9,591 bases of DNA, taken from assembly GCA_030667285.1 (NCBI GenBank), contig DAOUWE010000012.1, forward strand, positions 1-9,591. The letters run 5' to 3'. The position numbers and the translations under genes are program-made. Of this stretch, positions 6,373 through 9,591 are shown piece after piece. Position 1 is the stretch's first letter. Each line of letters starts with the position of its first letter. This DNA is from Candidatus Shapirobacteria bacterium (GTDB lineage Bacteria; Patescibacteriota; Microgenomatia; UBA12405; JAUWLS01). A model generated the notes under the pieces. That model had not been told where the DNA came from and searched no databases. It worked only from the letters and a program-made list of their open reading frames with translations.

Positions 6373-7270
6373 ATTGAAATTTCATATTCCTGTACTTTTA
6401 CAAGAAACGCTTGAAGGCTTAAAAGTCAAAAAGGGAGCTGTCTATATAGATGCCACCCTTGGTCATGGAGGCCACGCCTCGAAGATACTAAACCTTGGCG
6501 GAAAGGTTTATGGCCTAGACCAAGACGAAAAAAGTTTAAAAATCACCAAAAAGCGCCTTGAGGCCTGCCCCCCTTCGGCGGCACATGGTCGTAGAAGGTC
6601 GCAAGGCGCTTTTGTTCCTATTCTGGGAAACTTTAAAAATCTAAAGAAAATCTCTCTAAAACATAAAATGCCTGCCCTCGATGGTATTTTTTTCGACTTG
6701 GGCTTAAACAGTTCTCAAATCAGTGCACAAGGGGAAGGTTTCTCTTTTACTGATCAAAAATCTCTGGACATGAGACTAGACAAAAAATCAAATCTTCCCA
6801 CGGCAAAAGAGGTCTTGAACACTTTTCCCGAACAAGAAATCAGTCACATCTTAAGTTCTCTCGTTCAGGAAACAAACGCCCAAAAAATCGCCCGTCTGAT
6901 CGTTAAAAACCGACCTCTTCAGTCGGCTCATCAGCTATCTGACTTAATCGAAAGAAAAATCCCAAAAATAGGGAAAAGGCATCCTGCCACCAAAACATTT
7001 CTGGCTCTCAAAATCTATGTCAATCAAGAATTTGAAAATCTGAAATCTGTTTTTTGGCAAGCAACCAATCTCTTGAAACCCGGCGCCAGACTTTGTTTTA
7101 TAAGCTTCCATTCCGGAGAAGATCGATTGGTCAAACTAAACGGTCGACAAGCAGTTTCTCAAAATCTATTAAAAAATATTCGGCCTTATCCAATAAGACC
7201 AAAAAAAGAAGAAATTCAAAAAAATCCGCTTTCTCGAAGCGCTATTTTACGAGTTTTTGAAAAAACATGA
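6362..7270 (+). CDS. rsmH: 16S rRNA m4C1402 methyltransferase RsmH (MraW)
   Basis: SAM-dependent enzyme that N4-methylates C1402 in the decoding centre of 16S rRNA. Seen in order: HIPVLLQE (8-15); SAM motif DATLGHGGH (30-38); YGLDQD (50-55); DLGLNSSQ (112-119); GFSFTDQKSLDMRLD (126-140); RHPATKTFLALKIYVN (206-221); SFHSGEDR (248-255, often SFHSLEDR); and NPLSRSAILRV near the end. The 302-residue length is normal, but residues 64-84 include an unusual stretch encoded by a GC-rich palindromic element. The start must be a TTG: a TAA lies directly before TTG 6362, the only other early choice is TTG 6374, and no ATG, GTG or other start occurs before the conserved core. The first overlaps mraZ by 11 nt; no Shine-Dalgarno is seen, suggesting coupling. 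Its stop overlaps the ftsL-like ATG as ATGA. Confidence 0.93.
   Translation: MKTKLKFHIPVLLQETLEGLKVKKGAVYIDATLGHGGHASKILNLGGKVYGLDQDEKSLKITKKRLEACPPSAAHGRRRSQGAFVPILGNFKNLKKISLKHKMPALDGIFFDLGLNSSQISAQGEGFSFTDQKSLDMRLDKKSNLPTAKEVLNTFPEQEISHILSSLVQETNAQKIARLIVKNRPLQSAHQLSDLIERKIPKIGKRHPATKTFLALKIYVNQEFENLKSVFWQATNLLKPGARLCFISFHSGEDRLVKLNGRQAVSQNLLKNIRPYPIRPKKEEIQKNPLSRSAILRVFEKT
6550..6612. repeat. In-frame palindromic element inserted in rsmH
   Basis: A perfect 11-bp inverted repeat (6550-6560, AAAGCGCCTTG, and 6602-6612, CAAGGCGCTTT) encloses 41 bp. Inside, TGCC/GGCA (6566-6569 and 6580-6583) can form an inner hairpin, or CCTTC/GAAGG (6572-6576 and 6594-6598) can extend the outer stem. By my count 40 of 63 bases are G or C, clearly richer than the surrounding AT-rich gene. 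The length is a multiple of three and has no stop in the rsmH frame, adding about EACPPSAAHGRRRSQGA. Relatives such as E. coli RsmH have a shorter link between the matching motifs, so this looks like an insertion. No second copy was noticed in the window, and insertion borders are uncertain. Confidence 0.7.
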
Positions 7271-7557
7271 AAAACGAAACATTTAGAAAAAAAATACTTA
7301 GTTCTTGTTTTTACCTTGTTTTTTTTCACATCAGCATTTGCTTCATCACTCAAGCCGCCATTAGTAGCCTAAGCTACCGACTCCCTGACCTCAAAAACGA
7401 AGAACAAGAATTGGCGCACATGCACGAAAAACTAGCCCTGGACCACAGTTCTCAAACCGCTTTAATAAAAATCTATCCTCAAATCAAGGAAAAACAATAC
7501 AAAGAGCTGGAAGAAAGCCTGGATCTGACCGGCAGAGACTCTTTCGCCCTGCGTTAA
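7267..7557 (+). CDS. ftsL: FtsL-like bitopic cell division protein
   Basis: A 96-residue protein with a short basic N-terminus (MKNETFRKK), one hydrophobic helix at about 10-33, and a charged helical extracytoplasmic part (about 38-85) rich in Glu, Lys and Leu that could form a coiled coil. Size, topology and position between rsmH and ftsI match FtsL, which pairs with a DivIC/FtsB partner to activate the septal synthase FtsW-FtsI. FtsL sequences are poorly conserved, so the name rests mainly on order and topology. The ATG overlaps the rsmH stop by 4 nt (ATGA), a typical coupling signal, and ftsI begins 4 nt after its stop. The membrane segment contains two cysteines and several phenylalanines. 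Confidence 0.65.
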   Translation: MKNETFRKKILSSCFYLVFFHISICFITQAAISSLSYRLPDLKNEEQELAHMHEKLALDHSSQTALIKIYPQIKEKQYKELEESLDLTGRDSFALR

Positions 7558-7561
7558 AAAT

Positions 7562-9262
7562 ATGTTTAATAAAAGACTCAGCCTAATATTTTGGGCATTA
7601 TGTCTTTTTACCCTTTCCGTCTTATTTCGCTTCTTTTACTGGCAAGTAATTCAATCGAACGAATTATCCCAAAAGGCTTATCAGCAAAGTCGTTCTATAA
7701 AAGAAACCACTGCCACCAGAGGCACCATCTACACTTCGGACTCTTTTCCTCTTGCTACTAATCAAACTCTTTACCAGCCGGCCTTTTATCGTCCCAACAG
7801 CGACCTGTCTACTCCGGAGCTAAAAGAGAAAATCGATGAAACCATTCCTGACTTTTCAGAAAACAACAAAGAAATTTTTCAAAAAATTTCAGAAAGTCCG
7901 GAAAAAACCTGGTTTGAATTCAAAACCCTCATTACTCACGAACAAAAAGAGCAATTAAAAGACGTACCCGGCTTGGAATTTTCTGTTACTTCCAAAAGAA
8001 TTTATCCGGAGGCCAGCATGTCTGCTCATCTTCTGGGCTTCGTAGGAAAAAACAACCTCGACCAGCCACAAGGCTACTCCGGCCTCGAGGGATACTACAA
8101 CAAAGAACTAAGTGGAACCTTTGGTCTATCTCAAAAAACCAAAGACGCTCTTGGTCAAATTATCTTTCTTGGAAAACCTTGGGGGAGAGAAGTAAAAGAC
8201 GGGAAAAACCTACATCTTTACCTAAATCGCACCGCTCAATTCCTCGCCGAAGAAGCTCTCAAGAAAGGCCTGGAGGCTTATCGGGCGGAGGCAGGATCGA
8301 TTGTTCTCATGGAAAGCTCCTCCGGTCACGTTCTGGCCATGACTAGTCTTCCCGACTTCAATCCTGACAATTATCAAGAAGCTACTCCAAGTTCCCTGAT
8401 AAACCCCGCCATCTCTCATTTTTTTGAACCGGGATCCATTTTTAAACCAATCGTCATGACCATGGCTCTTGATAGCTCTGCCGTTAAAAAAGACGATATC
8501 TGCCAAGATTGCGACCAACCCAAAACCATTGGCCCTCACACTGTCAATAACTGGGATCTGTCTATTCACCCGAACTCCACCATGACCGAAATTATCAAAA
8601 ACTCAGACAATATCGGCATGTCTTTTGTCATTGAAGAACTCGGCTTAGATCGATTCCTAGATTATTCCGAAAAACTAGGCTTTGGATCACCCACCGGCAT
8701 CGATCTTCAAGGAGAAGCCAGTCAAAAACTAAAAACCAAAAAAAACTGGTATCCCATAGATCTTGCCAGCGCCTCTTTTGGTCAAGGAATTGCTCTTACC
8801 CAAATACAAGTCCTGAGCTCTTTCAACAGCCTGGCTAATGACGGTTATTTGGTAAGCCCACAAGTCGTTGCCAGTTATTCTCAGTCCGGTCGAAACGATC
8901 CTTTAAAAATGAAAAAAGGTGAAAAGGTTTTCGAAAAAGAAGCAATAGAAGATATAAAAAACATACTCGAAATCGCCGTTAACGAAAGCCCTGTTTCTCG
9001 CCTTAAGCCGGAAGGATATTCTGTCTGCGCCAAATCAGGAACTGCTCAGGTTGCCATAAAGGGCTATTATGACGATTCTCAATTCATCGCCTCATATATT
9101 GGATTTTTACCCAAAGAAAAACCCTATTTCACCATGTTAGTTACTCTCAAAAATCCCCAAACCTCTTCCTGGGGTTCCAGCACAGCCGCCCCCATTTGGT
9201 TCGACTTGGCTGAAAAACTAATTTACCTTTTTGACATTAAAAAAGACCAACCGGATGTATAA
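7562..9262 (+). CDS. ftsI: Division-specific peptidoglycan transpeptidase FtsI (PBP2/PBP3 type)
   Basis: Class B penicillin-binding protein that cross-links septal peptidoglycan with FtsW. A membrane helix at about 6-27 anchors it. RGTIYTSDSFPLA (53-65) is the conserved start of the dimerisation domain, followed by SAHLLGFVG and GYSGLEGYYNKEL. The transpeptidase motifs are complete: SIFK with nucleophile Ser292 and Lys295 (preceded by EPG), SDN at 348-350 and KSGT at 491-494. The 566-residue length is normal and no PASTA domains follow. A complete active site implies this organism cross-links its own wall. It starts at ATG 7562, 4 nt after the ftsL-like gene, with no Shine-Dalgarno. The closely related elongation protein PBP2 is the main alternative, but the dcw position favours FtsI. 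Confidence 0.92.
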   Translation: MFNKRLSLIFWALCLFTLSVLFRFFYWQVIQSNELSQKAYQQSRSIKETTATRGTIYTSDSFPLATNQTLYQPAFYRPNSDLSTPELKEKIDETIPDFSENNKEIFQKISESPEKTWFEFKTLITHEQKEQLKDVPGLEFSVTSKRIYPEASMSAHLLGFVGKNNLDQPQGYSGLEGYYNKELSGTFGLSQKTKDALGQIIFLGKPWGREVKDGKNLHLYLNRTAQFLAEEALKKGLEAYRAEAGSIVLMESSSGHVLAMTSLPDFNPDNYQEATPSSLINPAISHFFEPGSIFKPIVMTMALDSSAVKKDDICQDCDQPKTIGPHTVNNWDLSIHPNSTMTEIIKNSDNIGMSFVIEELGLDRFLDYSEKLGFGSPTGIDLQGEASQKLKTKKNWYPIDLASASFGQGIALTQIQVLSSFNSLANDGYLVSPQVVASYSQSGRNDPLKMKKGEKVFEKEAIEDIKNILEIAVNESPVSRLKPEGYSVCAKSGTAQVAIKGYYDDSQFIASYIGFLPKEKPYFTMLVTLKNPQTSSWGSSTAAPIWFDLAEKLIYLFDIKKDQPDV

Positions 9263-9263
9263 T
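9231..9263 (+). promoter_or_regulatory. Possible internal promoter before the MurE-like gene
   Basis: Perfect TTGACA (9231-9236) and perfect TATAAT (9258-9263) hexamers lie at the end of ftsI, TATAAT covering its TAA stop. The spacer is 21 bp, longer than the 16-18 bp that works best, so only the -10 may matter. Transcription would start near 9270, about 10 nt before the ATG at 9280, giving a very short leader in keeping with the near-leaderless starts elsewhere here. Both hexamers are inside or at the edge of coding sequence, so chance is possible. Confidence 0.3.
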
Positions 9264-9279
9264 ACAAAGAGCCCCTAAA

Positions 9280-9591
9280 ATGATTCTAAAAAAACTCATT
9301 CCTCGGTCTCTAAAAAACACTCTCTGGCACCTCCCCAAGGCCTTTCTTTGCTCTCTTTATTACAGATTTCCACAAAAGAAACTCACCCTTATCGCTGTCA
9401 CCGGAACTGATGGAAAAACCAGCACGGCTACCTACATCTACCACTTGTTAAGATCCCAAAATATAAAAACCGGCCTTCTAACAACTATTTCAACCAAACT
9501 CGGCGACGAAGAAATTCCCTCCGCCCTGCACACCACTTCACCCTACCCCAGAGAAACCTTAAAGATATTAAAAAAAATGATTCGATCCGGC
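9280..9591 (+). CDS. murE: MurE-like Mur ligase, 5' part, lacking the N-terminal domain
   Basis: First 104 codons of a Mur ligase that runs off the window. MurE adds the third residue of the peptidoglycan stem peptide using ATP. The P-loop GTDGKTST lies at 42-49, and HTTSP at 84-88 corresponds to the TTP-type motif of MurE that contacts the nucleotide substrate, followed by helix SPYPRETLKILKKMIRSG. In standard MurE the P-loop lies after a separate N-terminal UDP-binding domain of roughly 90-100 residues; here only about 40 residues precede it. This is not a mis-set start: the frame has a TAA at 9238-9240 and no other start codon before ATG 9280. A weak AAAGAG (9266-9271) precedes it at 8 nt. 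Position after ftsI favours MurE over MurF, MurC or a MurT-like amidotransferase partner, but the C-terminal specificity region is not in view. Confidence 0.75.
   Translation, partial: MILKKLIPRSLKNTLWHLPKAFLCSLYYRFPQKKLTLIAVTGTDGKTSTATYIYHLLRSQNIKTGLLTTISTKLGDEEIPSALHTTSPYPRETLKILKKMIRSG

Noticed and set aside
1..9591. CRISPR array, tRNA, rRNA, insertion sequence or UGA-to-Gly recoding
   Set aside because: No regularly spaced long repeats, no cloverleaf or rRNA sequence, and no transposase were seen. UGA acts as the stop of rsmH, and the coding frames need no in-frame UGA.

Overview
The window looks like ordinary chromosome from a bacterium with a reduced gene set, most likely a member of the Candidate Phyla Radiation (Patescibacteria), perhaps Microgenomates-like. 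That placement is inference. It rests on a DUF4012 membrane protein beside a short RecO, a Mur ligase without its N-terminal domain, a compact mraZ-rsmH-ftsL-ftsI-murE order, tightly packed genes, and an almost complete lack of Shine-Dalgarno sequences. The standard genetic code fits: UGA ends rsmH and no long frame needs UGA read through.

Layout. (1) 17-2677, plus strand: an extended -10 promoter, a single-pass DUF4012 envelope protein, then a short recO. (2) 2670-3767, minus strand: an alpha/beta-hydrolase-like protein of unknown substrate, converging on recO with an 8-bp overlap. (3) 3768-3840: a 73-bp divergent promoter region with two outward -10 elements, each placed so that its transcript should begin at or next to the start codon (leaderless mRNA). 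(4) 3841-5852: single-chain glycyl-tRNA synthetase followed 5 nt later by an unrecognised lipoprotein. (5) 5853-9591: the start of the division and cell wall (dcw) cluster: mraZ, rsmH, an FtsL-like bitopic protein, the division transpeptidase FtsI, and the first 104 codons of a MurE-like ligase that runs off the window.

How the genes work together. The dcw genes form a compact run with overlaps or gaps of at most about 17 nt. MraZ is the likely autoregulator: three 10-bp repeats lie over its own ribosome binding site and start codon. RsmH methylates 16S rRNA, the FtsL-like protein and FtsI belong to septal peptidoglycan synthesis, and the MurE-like ligase makes the stem peptide of the precursor.

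The observation I rate highest is a GC-rich 63-bp palindromic element (6550-6612) lying in frame inside rsmH. It adds about 20 codons between two conserved SAM-domain motifs and resembles in design the protein-coding palindromic elements of Rickettsia. I do not see an obviously new defence or mobile system. Apart from that element, the less familiar content is the hydrolase, the lipoprotein and the start-codon architecture.
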